Origin: Vishniacozyma victoriae
Lineage: Eukaryota; Basidiomycota; Tremellomycetes; Tremellales; Bulleribasidiaceae
Assembly (NCBI GenBank): GCA_017654735.1
Contig: JADPYG010000088.1
Location: forward strand, 5,022,001-5,086,000
Length of the DNA: 64,000 nt
Direction of reading: 5' to 3'
Positions within the stretch are counted from its first letter, which is position 1, and every line of letters begins with the position of its first letter. A model generated the notes under the pieces. That model worked only from the letters and a program-made list of their open reading frames with translations. It had not been told where the DNA came from and ran no database searches. The position numbers and the translations under genes were made by a program. Positions 39,817 through 53,321 of this stretch are shown here, in pieces.

Positions 39817-42800
39817 ATGTCTACTGTATCCCCGCCTGCTATTACCACTTGTACAGGAGATGGTAAAGCCAAAAAGGCGAGGGTCAAGATGGAATCTACC
39901 GGTGCGGAAGGGGAGAAGGATAAACCATTCAAGTGTGATTTATGTCCAAAGCGGTACGCTAGGAGGGATTATCTAGAGAGGCATCTACTCAATCGTATGC
40001 CCTTCATCCCATCCACATGCTCTCCATTCGTTCCGGACCCTCTTGATTCATTCAACCTTAGGCTGAAAACGAGGAGGTCAGGAATAGAGGGAAGGAAGAG
40101 AGCTGATGAGTAGACGATGCCCGAAATTACGCTTGTCAGGCATGTGGGAAAGGATTCGCCCGAATGGACGTATTAAAGAAACACGAATTAAACGCATGTA
40201 AAGTCAAATCTGAGATGCGCAACGAAGATGAGAGTTTGAGATCGAATTCGAGATCGAGAACGGACAAAGAGGAAACGATAAGGAGGTCTATGGATTTCCC
40301 AATTCCAGGATCTGCACCTCGCCTGATTCGGCCAGTACCGCAGTCACTACCACTATCCCGTTCTGATGTCCGATCATTCGAAATCGACCATAGAGCTCCT
40401 TCGGCGACTCGAGGGGAAGGGAGAAAGAGGCATTTATCCAGATCATCCAGTGAAGGAGAAGAGAATGTATTATCTCCTGATCCAAGATATCGACCTCGAT
40501 ACCCCCAGTATCCAGGCGAATATATCCCCTCACATCGATATCAGCAATCCATCACACTTCAAACTGATACCTCAACCTACCCTATGCCCCTTATCTCACC
40601 TTCGCAACCAGCCCACCCAGGGGGGGATATGTCACTCTCCTTAGCGCCCGCTTATGCCCCGACTCCAACTCCAATTCCACCTTCTCCTGTTCCGACTCAT
40701 CCTCACGAGAACTCCGATACCGAAATGCCGGGGAAAGTAGGGGACAATATGGATGATTTGTTGAGTTGGTTGTTCAATTCCAATACTGGAGGGGATTGGT
40801 CAGGACAGGACATGGGTGGACAACAATATGTACCTAACTTCTTTGAACCTATCTCAAACGGACAGGAGACAGTGAACACGACAGATCAGAACCCAGCTTA
40901 TTACCATTACGATCCTTCTACCTCAACATCATCGGCGCAGGTACAAGCTAGTATCCCGACCTCGGAAGGACATGGATCAATTCCTAATGCCAAATCAGGA
41001 CCATCAGGACAGCATAAGCGATACCCACAACCGGTCCATCCATTATACGTACCCAACATCCCTGGGAAGACTAGTATTCCAACCTTTACAGGTGGTGGAG
41101 GGAGGGAGAGGCAGAGGTATAAAGAAATTATCGATGAGGATGTGAAAGCGGATATGATGGATATGTTTGAGGTTAGTCTCTTCTCCTCATATATCTACGC
41201 TGAGACCTCTGGATATCCTTTGATACCCTGGGTCGTCTGCGATCGCATAGACTCCTTTGCTGACAGATAGCGGGCGGGGAAAGAAGCTCTCTCGTCTCCG
41301 GCATTCAGTATCCAACGAATGAGACTCTATCTAGAATTGTACTTCATGTACGTTCCCCTCGCTTCCCTTCCTTTGCTTTTCTTATGTCCTCGCCTTTCCT
41401 TATAGCCTCGCCCCTCCCAAACCATTATGGCCATAATCTGAGGCAATGGCCTGAGAATGGAGAAACACTAACAAACAGGCACTTCGCACCACTCTACCCG
41501 ATAATACACCAACCTTCCCTTCTCTATCGCCGCCTACCGCCCGACTTGTTGCTGGCGTTGATATGTATCGGAACAGCATTTGCAGAGGATAAAGAAGGAT
41601 TGAGAATCGCTTCCTTCCTCCATAAGCGCCTACGGAATCGGATCTTTGAAGTGAGTCCTTTTTCTCCTTCTTATTCTGTCTTCAGAATCACCCTCTTAAT
41701 CACATCCGAGAGGAGACATGGGAAGAATCATAGTCAATGAGGTTGTTGCTAATGAAAGATGGTAGAAGATGAACCCAAAGCATCGGTTCATAACCTCCAG
41801 ACCCTTCTGTTGATCAATCATTTCTCAAGATCATATTGTTCGTTGAAGGAACATGCGATTTCCCAAGTACGTCCCGTCATCTCCTTCTCTGGTCTCCTTC
41901 CCGTTGCGTCTTCCTCTTTAGGTCTCTTATTTGCTCTCACTCTTCTCCTTTAACTCCACCCTCACCCTCACTCTTTCGATCTCACCCTCACCTGTTCTCG
42001 CTATCGCGCACAAGACAAATGAAAACTGATGATAGATCTTCCATTCTCCTTCCGTCTACATGATCCGATTAGCTGGAACCTTACTTCCCAGGTAGGTTCC
42101 TTGGCAAGAAAGGGAAAAGGTACCTAACGACTAGGTTCAACCGCCAGAATCCACCAAGCGATGATCCCCTCACTTGCTGGCTTGATTGGGTAGGGGAGGA
42201 GGAGAGGAAGAGATTGGGCTGGTTTGCATTTATGATGGATTTAGAGAATGCTGCGCTGTATCGGCATTTCCTCATGGTCAGCTCTCATTCTTATCCCTTT
42301 CCCATCACATCTCTTTCCCTTCTCTCTCGCCCCCTTAATCGCTTTCGCGATGGGGTCACAATCGGCCGGGAGTGCTAACCGCCCTCACAGATTCACTGCT
42401 ATTTCATGGAGATTCCCTTTCCAACTTCGTCCGCCTCATGGATTGCAAAAGACCCTTACGAATGGTCAACCCACCTCCGATCATCCCTCTCTATCCCCAC
42501 TCCCTCATTCCGCTCCGCATTGAGGGAACTGGCAGGACGAGGAAATATCCCGCATAATCTAAATGATCAATCCCTCTGGATCCTCATTCATGGTCTGATA
42601 AACGTTTCATGGACATTACTTTGGCGTGATCTGGGAGAGTTAAGTATGGTCCATGAAAATAAGATTACGGGGTGGAAAGATAGTTTGAGAAGGGCATTTG
42701 GGGTTTGGGTTAGATACGTTGAAGCGAGATCCTCAGCGGGTGGGATGGAGGAAGCTCTATATACTGTTGGAATACCTTTTGCACAGCTTGGTACGTTCTC

Positions 42801-43674
42801 GACCTTCTCTGTTAAGCGAGACACTGATGATAGGTTCGATACTGCTGTTGAGCGATACAGAGATGATCAGGATTTTTGCCGGTGCTGCCAGTGCGTTACC
42901 TCTTCGCTTTCGTCTACCTTTTCCATCTCTCTCTCTCTCTCGGTTTATTCCTCGGCTGGTGCTCTGCCTTCCGTATGAGCTAAAGACGGGAGACTGATGT
43001 TAGATATCGCCGGCCGATCCATCTCTCCCGGAGAGTGGACAGCAGCAAATACCTATGTTCACGCATGGGCTAAATCCCAAGATGGGGCTTATGCCTGCTA
43101 CACAGCTATAGAATGTAGGTCAACTCCATCCTGAACGACTTTGCTGATAGGCAGTACTACATCAAATCTACAAATGGAGTGCAGAAGACCGGTGGGCTAC
43201 TGCTCCTGCTTTTATACCTTGGTGTACAGTATGTCGTCTCTTACTATTCCTCAGTATCAAGCTGACGAGTGGTATGTTTCTTCCTGTAAGTCATCCTCCA
43301 AACTCAGATCATATGCAACGGCCTGTGGGCCTTGGCTGATTTCAGTAATAATATGGGCCTACTCCACAGTCCTAGATGGTCCCGACTCTCTCCAAGCGCC
43401 CTATATAATCCCAACAGCCAAGACCCAGACATTAGAGCACGGCCAGTCACCCGAAATGATCATTGAAACATCCCTAGCTCGTCGTGCTGCTCAGATTTAC
43501 CTCGGCGATATGCTCGCTCAATGTCGAGGTGAGGTATTTGCGTTGCCGGATGTAAGGGGGAAAAATGCTTGTGCGGGAGTCCTTGCTTACACTGCTCATC
43601 TGGTCGGTATTGGGGGTAGGGGGGTTCTTGAGGAGGCCAGGCGGGTATTGCTTGGACTGCTGGGCGAGAGCTAG
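39817..43674 (+). CDS. Zinc-finger transcription factor with fungal regulatory domain
   Basis: Two adjoining fingers near residues 40-85: CDLCPKRYARRDYLERHLLNH (C2H2, split by a ~130-nt intron before the last His) and CQACGKGFARMDVLKKHELN followed by AC (C2HC). A long Ser/Pro/His-rich linker follows, then a fungal-specific regulatory domain: FAPLYPIIHQPSLLYRRLPP, LLLALICIGTAF, ASVHNLQTLLLINHFSRSY, GWFAFMMDLENAALYRHFLM, and SLIIWAYSTVLDGPDSLQAP. The C-terminus is ARRVLLGLLGES. The build (two C2H2 fingers plus fungal_trans) suits regulators of carbon or lipid use; the target is unknown. One exon, 43270-43285, is only 16 nt (encoding WYVSS). There are many other short introns. Confidence 0.85.
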
Positions 43675-43823
43675 GGGCCGAAGAAAAACTTGTTTGGGTA
43701 TACCGGTACAGGATGTGAGATCAACAGTTGTAGATTAGTCGATTAATGATACTATATGATGAAATCATGCTGAATGTAATTTTCTTGACCCTGTCCTTAG
43801 CGGCAATACCGACTGCTTCTTGG

Positions 43824-43890
43824 GCTTCTTGGAAGCGAGGATAGCACTCATACTTTCCCAAACCAATTGAGGGCTCTGAACGGCATCTAC
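43824..43890 (-). pseudogene. Duplicated fragment of the adenylate kinase 3' end
   Basis: These 67 bp match 46399-46465, the end of the adenylate kinase gene, at about 62 of 67 positions and on the same strand. Translated, the piece reads VDAVQSPQLVWESMSAILAS, against [20 protein letters not shown] in the gene. Beyond the shared part a 9-bp insertion (KPK) follows, and the normal stop is replaced by a short run-on to a TGA near 43770. Upstream similarity ends after gtagatgc. There is no start or kinase core, so this is a gene scrap, unless it is a terminal exon of an unseen transcript. Confidence 0.75.
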
Positions 43891-44338
43891 CACTAAGCGG
43901 AGAGTGAGAAAGGACTCGACTGGTCAAGAGGGGGAGGGAGAAAGAGAATCCGTGCGAGTTTGGCTTTGTAAAGGGGGGGATATGGAAGGATAGCTTATCT
44001 GATGAGTCATCTATTTGATAATGCGTCCTATCCCGACTACCAAATTCTGCATCTATTTTTCATCCTCGGAACATTCCTCACCTGAGGTAGGGAGTAAGAA
44101 GGAGGAAAGAGACTTGAGTTGGGCAGGTAGATGATGCCCAGAATTACATGTCATTCTTGTCAGGAACCGGTCCGTGTTGGTCTAGCTCAGAGCAAAAATG
44201 CATCACATCAACAACCTTTCAAAGGCTGTCTCTCACAACGTCAAGGAACCTCTCATATTCAAGCAGCAGTACCCTTGGGTGCCATGCAGGATCTGGATGT
44301 CAGCTACCATGTCGCAGGTATCAATTGGACTGGAAAAT
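43891..44338. other. Intergenic stretch between gene scrap and LPMO
   Basis: No gene is seen except a possible spliced last exon of the LPMO (acceptor near 44288, stop near 44262). Frames on the plus strand here are shadows of the LPMO tail. Confidence 0.35.
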
Positions 44339-45639
44339 TTACCGAGGCTCTCTGGGTCGTCTGCTATGTCGACCTCTACCACGGCCAGTGGACGAAGCGC
44401 TTGGAGCCACGCCAGTACCAGTACCAGCGGGAATATCACTGGACTGGGCAGGAGGGTCGGAGGCGGGGACTTCGGCTGGAGTAGAAGCAGAAGGCATAGC
44501 TGGACCATCGGAGCCTGGAGGATTGGCGACATCGGTTGCTTCACCGGAGTTGGCAGTGGACGCGGGGGTAGCCGCAGGCTCAGAATCGCCAGCCGAAGAA
44601 GCAACAGGAGCATTGCTGGAAGCCACCGGAGCGGCTGCGCTGGAAGCTGCGGGAGCTGCGACTCCGCCTTTGCTTGAAGCTGCAGGAGCGGCAGCTCCGC
44701 CTCCACTCGAAAAGTCGACGACGGCTGGTCCGGGGCAGGTGAACTTTTGGGTATCACTTTGGTTCACATTGTAGGTCTCGTAGTCGAGACTTTGACTTTG
44801 ACTGTGGTAGGCTTCTGGGAATGTTACAGTATCGGTAGGGACGAAAGTACCGCTTGATTCGACGTTTGCTTGGATACAGACTGGATATACTTGGGGTGCG
44901 CCGGCGAAATGCATAGCGATGAGTTCGTGTCGGATCAAGTACTTCCTGATGGTCAGCCACGATCACATGAAAGGTAAGAATGTAGTGTACTTACCCAGGA
45001 GCAACCTCTGCTGGAATCTTGAAAGTCCAACTAGCACCGCTGCTGTTGAGTTTATCGCTTGCCCATTGGGTACCATCATAGGCATCTTCAGATATTTTGA
45101 ACCAAGGTAAACCAGCTGCGTCAACACCATCACATCCGCCTAGGCGTTAGCTCTTAGTACGACGAGTAGAAGTAGGTACATACTGGACGGACAAGCGGCC
45201 ATGTACTGGAGAATAGGACCTTTATGGGCAATAGGCCATTGATCCCAAAGAGCAGTAACCTCTTTACCAGCAACCACAGGCCAAGTCTCGACGATGGTAC
45301 TGGTGAATTCAGTAGATCGGGCTCCACAAGCAGTATCCTTAGAATTCAGGTCGGGGAAGCCTGTTGTCGGTTAGAAGAGAAAAATGTTGATGATACTGCT
45401 TACCTCTCTCCTTTTCAAAGTAATGCCTTTGAGCGGTATCGGGTTGTCCATCTGGTGTGTCCCATGAAGGATCAAATCCGGGGTGTTGACCGTCTTCGAC
45501 AGTCCAGCTGACGATGTATCCGTGAGCATTGACTGCAGCGAGCGTAGCAAGAGCAGCAGTCACTCGGAGTAGGGTGTTGTTCTGGATCATCAGCGAAAGC
45601 GAGGGAAAAGATAAAGGCTGGGCTTACCGAGTAGACCAT
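44339..45639 (-). CDS. AA9 lytic polysaccharide monooxygenase, secreted
   Basis: Splicing joins MVYS to NNTLLRVTAALATLAAVNA, a signal peptide, followed directly by HGYIVSW, so the mature protein begins with the catalytic His. The second copper His is in AHKGPILQYMA, and the axial Tyr in PQVYPVCIQ. Other family blocks: TACGARSTEF, WPVVAGKEVTALWDQWP, MAACPSSGCDGV, GASWTFKIPAEVAPGKYLIR and HELIAMHFAG. These copper enzymes cut cellulose and other beta-glucans by oxidation outside the cell. The C-terminal 150 residues are Ala/Ser/Pro-rich with no CBM1, ending in a basic GRGRGRHSRRPREPR. An alternative splice at 44341-44288 would replace the last residue and add SCMAPKGTAA. Related to the single AA9 gene (CEL1) of Cryptococcus by domain; orthology is inferred. 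Confidence 0.9.
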
Positions 45640-45816
45640 GATGGGTTTGATGATTGATATCAAGAATAGTGGGACGGAAAGAAGCAAAAGAGAGCGAAGA
45701 TGAGATTGGGCAGAGGAATCAATCCCGTTGAGCCAATAAGTACAAAGATTAGAAAGTAAAGGTAAAGGTGGTAAAGAAAAGAAGGGGATATTCAATCTTA
45801 TCGGCGATCAATATAT

Positions 45817-45887
45817 ACCATACCTTCCAGTTGACCATACCTTCAAAGTTGACCGAGCTGAAAGGTAAGACTCCAAAGGGCCCTTTG
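45817..45887. promoter_or_regulatory. Repeats and palindrome upstream of the LPMO
   Basis: ACCATACCTT occurs at 45817-45826 and 45834-45843; GTTGACC at 45830-45836 and 45848-45854. A perfect 14-bp palindrome, CAAAGGGCCCTTTG, lies at 45874-45887. They sit 180-250 bp upstream of the LPMO start codon (45639, minus strand). Confidence 0.45.
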
Positions 45888-46393
45888 TGATAAGGGAGTT
45901 TGGAAAAACATTACTTTATGACATCGTAAGTAAGGGATCAAACTCCCGATAGCACCAAAGGGATGTTTCGGCCCCTGTACCCAAGTCGATCGGGGGTGGG
46001 ATTGAGGCATTTCGAGGCCACTGCGAGTAAAGTGATCAAAGGAGTTATATGAAACCGTAACAAAGAGGGGTCTTATCCGATGTCGTTGCTTGGATACTGA
46101 TTGGGATTCCGACGCGTCAAAGATATTCGAGGTAACCTCGGTCCGTTTCAGGAGATGCGGACAAGCATGCCGTAAAGCCTTCGTCCGGTGGACGTGTCAA
46201 ATAGGAGGGACGTACGCGATACTCAATCGAAGACGAGGTTACGATAGCGAGTCGCGCTTGACTTGGAGTCCGAGGAGTTCAATGAAGGTTCGATTCAATC
46301 CATGACTTCGCCAATACGAGTAGTTGTAATTCAGCAAATTCTCGGTAATAATGAATCCATGCTAAGATGTATTTTGTCTAGCCATCTCTTTCT
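45888..46393. other. Intergenic stretch
   Basis: About 500 bp between the LPMO promoter and the end of adenylate kinase. A 71-codon frame (46090-46305) looks random. No other structure is seen. Confidence 0.4.
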
Positions 46394-47551
<1,158 letters not shown>

Positions 47552-47878
47552 TTTCTGTTGTTTAGCCCGGTTCTAGGGGAAGAGTGTGGTACTTACGGAT
47601 AGATGTACTTGATACTGTAGTAAATACGGTGATCCAGTCGCGAACTATGTTATGTGTCTATGTATTGACTTTTCGGTATACAGAGAGAGTAACCGGTTCA
47701 AGTGCCACATTCATCATACATCTTTCGGTGATAACGGCCGATAGGCAGTCACTCAATATCTAATAGCATCTATGGGATAGTAGACAGAGCGTGCATTAGA
47801 TACAATAAATGATAGATACAATCGTAAACATGTATACTCTTCAGCTATCCAACATCCCCAGAAAGAATCAATCATGAA

Positions 47879-50800
47879 TCATGAATCATTCAAAGAAGCC
47901 TCATTTCCATCCACACCCTCCTGCTCATCACCCTCATCACCCTCATCGATCTTCTCTTCAAAATGCTCCTGCTGATACTTTTCATAATATCTCTGCTGAG
48001 TCTCCAAAGAATCCACCAATGTTGAAGAACCACCACTTGCACCTCCTTCTTCAGCTTCGAATTCCTGCTCATCAGCATGAGCCCTCTATACACATTGATT
48101 GACTCACGGCACCCTCTGTGAAATGAGCCAGCCATGGATGGCCGATCAATTCCGCTGCTGATGGTCTCGCGGTCGGGTCGAGCGTAACACACGCTTGAAT
48201 GAATGCTATTCCCTGTTCCGACATTTCACTAGAATTTGGTAAAGGCGGATGCTGAGTCGCAATACCAATGTGGAACATGATCGCCCTGTTGTATCAGTCA
48301 TAGTACCGTCGATGAGGTCTGAGAAAGGACCAACCACTCATTATCCAAATTACTCCATGGCTTTCGACCAGTCACAATCTCGAGTATACAACACCCAAGT
48401 GACCAAATATCTGAACTTCCAAGTCGACCAGACTTTTCATTCTTGATAACTTCAGGAGCCATGTACATGGGTGTACCAGCGAGATTACTGACGACGCCAG
48501 GAGCATCGGTCCCAGGAGCTTTGGTGCGGTTGATGACTTTGGTACGAGCGATCGTCTTGTTGCCCTTGGCAATGACTTTGGCAGCTCCGAAATCGACAAA
48601 TTTGATCTGCGAATTCGGGCCAAGAAGAATGTCTGCAAGTCAGCTCATCTCCTTACACACTTTGAGGAAGGTGACGTACTATCGGGCTTGACATCACGAT
48701 GCTCGATACCTTTTCCATGGAGATAGGCGAGACCTTGAAGCATCTGGATCGCATACACAGTGACCACATCTTCCTCCTCGACTCGACCATGTTCGAGTAA
48801 ATTGGCAAGACTGCCTCCTTCGCAGTATTCCTCAAAGATGTAGACTCGGTCTCGGTGTACCTATACGTCAGCCAAATTCCAACATGACGAGGGATAACCT
48901 ACCTCGATACCATAGTACTCTACGATGTTGTCATGAGAAAGCATACTCATGACATCCGACTCGTCCTTGATTTGTTTATAAAGCGCCGGCGAGTTTGCCA
49001 AATCCTGAACTCTAATCTCTTTAACAGCCATAATCCCACCTGAATCAAGATTGAATCCAATATAAACATTCCCATTCGCTCCACCACCAATAAACGCTCC
49101 TTGCTGCCATCTCAATGCGATATTCGATGCAGAAGCAGCCAAGAAGACAAGTGCCCGATCTTCTGAAACTTGCTCATCAAGTACCTGACCGATCAAATGT
49201 TGATCGTCATTGAATCCAACTCGACTTTCTTCAAGTGCGGCGATTAATCGTAATCTCTCCTCTCGGACTAGTCGGATAGATCGTTCGGCCAGTACTTGAC
49301 CACGAGATGCGGCAGATGGATCGCGAGGTAAGAAATCGTCGGTGAAATTTTCCTGGAGTCGTTGTCGTCGTCGCATAGCTTCTGCTCTTTCCGCTTCTCG
49401 TTTAGCTTCCATACTAGATTTCGCACCCAGGATATCGAAATGAAGAATAAGGAATGAGACAAGCGCAGCGACACTTTTTCGTAGGAGAGCGAATTCCCTA
49501 GGGTCGAGATGTAGGATATTTTTCCCGCCAGTAACTTCATATGCGGTTCGGAGGGCATTGACGGTCCATCGGAAAGTCCTTCGGTCGGTCGGATCACAAC
49601 TATCACAAATGAACGCGACCCAGCTGATGGCTAGGCGCATACACAATCGACTGAATCGAGGCCAAGATGAAGCGGGAACATAAGATTGAATACGTCGACC
49701 ATGATCCGAAGCGAAAGCGAACCAATTCTGAACCATTTCCTGTGTCCCACTTGATCCTTCCAATGTATTCCTAACCTGAGCAGCAGATTGGATAATACTC
49801 TCATTCAACCTTTGTGTCGACCTAGCAATCTTTTTCAACTCTCTCTGAACTCTTGGGAGATGGGCTTGATGTTCCGCTAGACAGGTGACCGATAAAACAG
49901 GATCACCACTTTCGACATCGATCAATGATTCCGCAAATAGATGTTTACAGAGTTCCAAGCGAGTAGCAGGTCCATCGGCAACCAATCGAATTCGATCATC
50001 TCGCATTTCGAAATCGATAAATTCCACATCCAAGAGCATGACAGGTCCAGTCCATGCGAAATTCTGTCGAGGCGATAAGAGGAGTAGGTAACCTGCAAGA
50101 TCATCCTCTTCGGCATTCTCCAAATCTGGTACGACCTCTTCTCCAGGAGATTCAGGATGATCCCCGCCAGCGTCGGAAGTTGTTGATTTTCGTCGAGGTC
50201 GAACATCGGGTAAGGTAGGAGCGAAAGCACGATGAATCAGTTGCTTGACTGCTGTCGTATCCTCCCACAGTGATCCGTCCGCGAGGATATAAGTCCCGTG
50301 ATCTTCAAATGTCCTGGTGTAAACCAGGAAATGACCAGTCTCTTGCAATTGACCAATCAACGTTTCGAGATCATCTTCCCCTAGGCTGTATTCGGCGGAG
50401 TTATCATGTCGTGTAGTAAGTCGCCTATTTATCAGCTCTGACCACATGCATAGACATACCAAGCGAATCGCTGCAACTTTCTATATCTCATCTTGACAGC
50501 CTCCAAGATCTTGCCGTACCAGACTAACATTTCCTCTGGGGTCATTTGTCGCCTTGCCGTCCTTTTCGCATCCATATCAGGTTGTAATTCCGATAATTCC
50601 CTTGGAGTAATATCCCTGTTCTTCTTCGTAGCCTGTTCCGCCGTAATTGGAATGGGGACACCCAATTGAGATTCGAAAAAGTTGGCGACTCGAACCATCA
50701 ACTTGTTGGTCAATGAACAGAAACTTTCCGCCACCACCAGATCTCCCCCCTCAACAGCTTCTGCGGCCTCGTACAAGAATTCCCATTCGTCCTCGAGGAC

Positions 50801-52721
50801 TTCTGTTTCCTTGAAATACATTGCTCGATTACCGCTCTTCAGTTTCCAATGAAGGAGTTTGAAGAATGTTCGAATAGCATCAAGTAGGACGGCATCGTAA
50901 TCAGGAGCCATACAGGGTGGGATCTGCCACCTCTTGTCTGGATCTGGAGAGACGATATCGTCATATTGTCGTTTAATGAGTACTGCTAAACTGATCGATA
51001 AACGGAAATTATCAATCATATCGTTGATGACGATCGGATTTGGGTCGACCAGTTTGGCAGCAGCATCTAAACGGACTTTGAGAGCTTCGGTAATTAATCG
51101 ACCTGGGAAACCGATTAAACGGACGAGTTCGTATTGGAAATCTGGTAATCCCATCTCTTGGAAAGCGGGTAACCATGAAACGACTGTATCTTTCGCATTA
51201 ATGATGAGCGACATGATATCGACGAAGATTCGTTTCTCGAATGTCCTCTGGAGATTGTCTTCCTTCATGACTCGTTCTAGGAAAGTAGAGTCGTCGGCAA
51301 CGTCCATGGATGCTTGAGCTCTTGCCTTAGCGTCTAGAGGGTGGTATCTGTTCTTGGTGACGAGTGCCTTTTCCTTGGTGGTGTTGGGTCGAGTAATATC
51401 GATATCGTCTGAACCAGTCCACTTTTGTAGGATCTGAAGTTGAGTTTGAAGTTGTTGAACAATAGTCGACCAGGCAGAGAGGGCGTTGACTCTAGCTTGG
51501 AATTTCTCGGTATCGTACAATGGCTTGATCTGGCGTAAGGCGGTATGGTGTGGGTAAAGAGCTTCGACCAGACTGAGTTTCTCGAGCATGTAGACGACTT
51601 GATCAAGAGCACTCAATTCTTCTTCATGTTCGACCTCTTCTGGATTTAAACCTGCGTCCTCATCCGTCTTGCCTTGAACAACATCTTCGGAAGATAATCG
51701 TCGAGTAGTGGCCGGTAAATTTGTCGATTTCTTGATTGTGAAATCGTCCAATTCCTCCAACACGCTATCCACGATCCTACCCCTCCTCTCTTCCACCCTC
51801 CTTCTTTCTTCTGCCTCCGTACGACCCCTCATCCTCGCTCTTATCTGCCACCATAGGCTCTGACCTAATGCCTTTTGCCTCCCTCCCTTTGTGGGTTCAT
51901 TCAAACCCTGCCTTGTACTTTCCCCACGCAAGACGTCACCAGCTAAAACAGAAGCCAACATACTCTGCCATTCCAACCTCTCGTGCCCTTCCTTGGTATC
52001 AGAGTCTACTGCAAATGCATCTGGACTCCTGGCATGCCCATTCCCATTTCCCCGGCCGTCCATTGGATTTGGTATTCCTTCCGCATGAGTCGAGCCGAGT
52101 GGTAATGGTAATTCATCCAAGTTTAACTCATCATCCGAATCATCCTCTGAACCAGAATCATCCAAATGAGCCAGTCGTTTATAGAATTGTGAATCTGGAT
52201 CAAGTTGATCGTGAACGGTAGGTTGGAATGATCCTTGACGTGTTGTTCTGCCAACAGGAGGAGTTGACCTTGCATTTCGTTGGGCGGTTGTACTTGATTC
52301 CGCATGCGCAGGGGAATAGATACTATTTGGATCACTTGAACCAGTTAATGAACGTGGTAAACCACCATGCGAGAAGTTTAATGATGAATTGACGATTGAT
52401 GAAATACGTGATGTCGAAGCGAGTCGGTTACCGATAACAGGGAACGGCGGTGGTCTTTGATTACTCGACGCTACGCGTTAGCCCATCTACCTTCACATAC
52501 CTATGAACCAAGAAAGACGTACTATCATCATGATGCCCACTGGAAGAAGTTGCCCTTGGCTCATCTTCATCTGAGCTAGAATTCCCTCCAACAACAGGAT
52601 CCGAGAACATGGCCACTCTCCGTCTTGGTCTAGCGGGTACAGTAGTGGTAGCGGAAGGGTAAGAATGATGCTGCAATACTGCCGGCTTAGGGTTGGTAGG
52701 GGAGGTAGCCGGGGACGGCAT
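47879..52721 (-). CDS. SSK2: Ssk2-type MAP kinase kinase kinase of the HOG pathway
   Basis: A long protein (about 1,500 residues) starts MPSPATSPTNPKPAVLQHHS with a disordered, acidic N-terminus. A helical middle region follows (DQVVYMLEKLSLVEALYPHH, FQYELVRLIGFPGRLITEAL, DDEWEFLYEAAEAVEG-like), conserved in MEKK4/Ssk2 proteins. The C-terminal kinase domain shows WQQGAFIGGGANGNVYIGFN, MAVKEIRVQDLANSP, HRDVKPDNILL, FVDFGAAKVIAKGNKT, NLAGTPMYMAPEVIK, DIWSLGCCILEIVTGRKPW, and PSAAELIGHPWLAHF. GGGANGxVY and the DFGAAKV loop are those of Ssk2/Ssk22. It relays osmotic and stress signals from the Ssk1 response regulator to Pbs2 and Hog1. A short acidic Gln/Glu-rich tail ends at 47879. The central exon structure is simple, with two exons over 1.6 kb. 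Confidence 0.92.
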
Positions 52722-52968
52722 GTTGGTAGAGTGGGTGTGGAATGCTCTGTATTGTGTCCCAGTTCTGTTCTATATACGTTTAAGGATACTCACTGAACTA
52801 GTTACGTTAATCTGGCCTACTCTTGGCCCAGACACGGTTCACTCGCGTTTGTGGGAATTGGTAATTAGATAGATTAACACGTCATACGGAGTCCCACATC
52901 GATTTAGATCTCGATGATCAACTGCTATCACTCTCTGGATACTCTATACATCCCTCAGATAATACACA

Positions 52969-53321
52969 ATGGCACTAGGACCAGCAGATATAGCACAGAG
53001 ATCAGCAGTCATCGGATCATTATGTCTAGCTGTGAGCTTCTGGACTGGTGTCAGTTTAAAGCTGATGATATAGGTATACGCAGCAGTAATGACAGGTCAA
53101 GGATGGCAAGATCGTCTAGGACGTCGTAAGCAGGCTGTAAGTCTGCTGTCATGTACCGGGTGCGATACCTGTAGCTGACGATCAGTACCAAGATCAACTA
53201 CAAGCGGTCAGTCATCAGTTCCTGAGAAAATACAGAGCTGACCTTACAGGACCGATTAAAGGACCCCTCAACAGGACTAGGCGGATTATCAACTCTAGAC
53301 AAACCAGCTCCACCATCATAA
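52969..53321 (+). CDS. Small single-span membrane protein
   Basis: Four exons, all joined in phase 0, give 72 residues: MALGPADIAQRSAVIGSLCL, AVYAAVMTGQGWQDRLGRRK, QA, YQDQLQA, then DRLKDPSTGLGGLSTLDKPA and PPS. One hydrophobic helix sits at residues 12-29, followed by a basic stretch. Size and shape recall COX14-type mitochondrial assembly proteins, but the match is weak and I give no name. It is divergent from SSK2, with 247 bp between start codons. Confidence 0.7.

Noticed and set aside
44131..44774. Long plus-strand frames, up to 208 codons
   Set aside because: They are shadows of the Ala/Ser/Pro-rich LPMO tail; repeated GC-rich codons leave several frames open.
49268..49606. Minus-strand 112-codon frame inside SSK2
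   Set aside because: Different frame within the 533-codon SSK2 exon; no motif.
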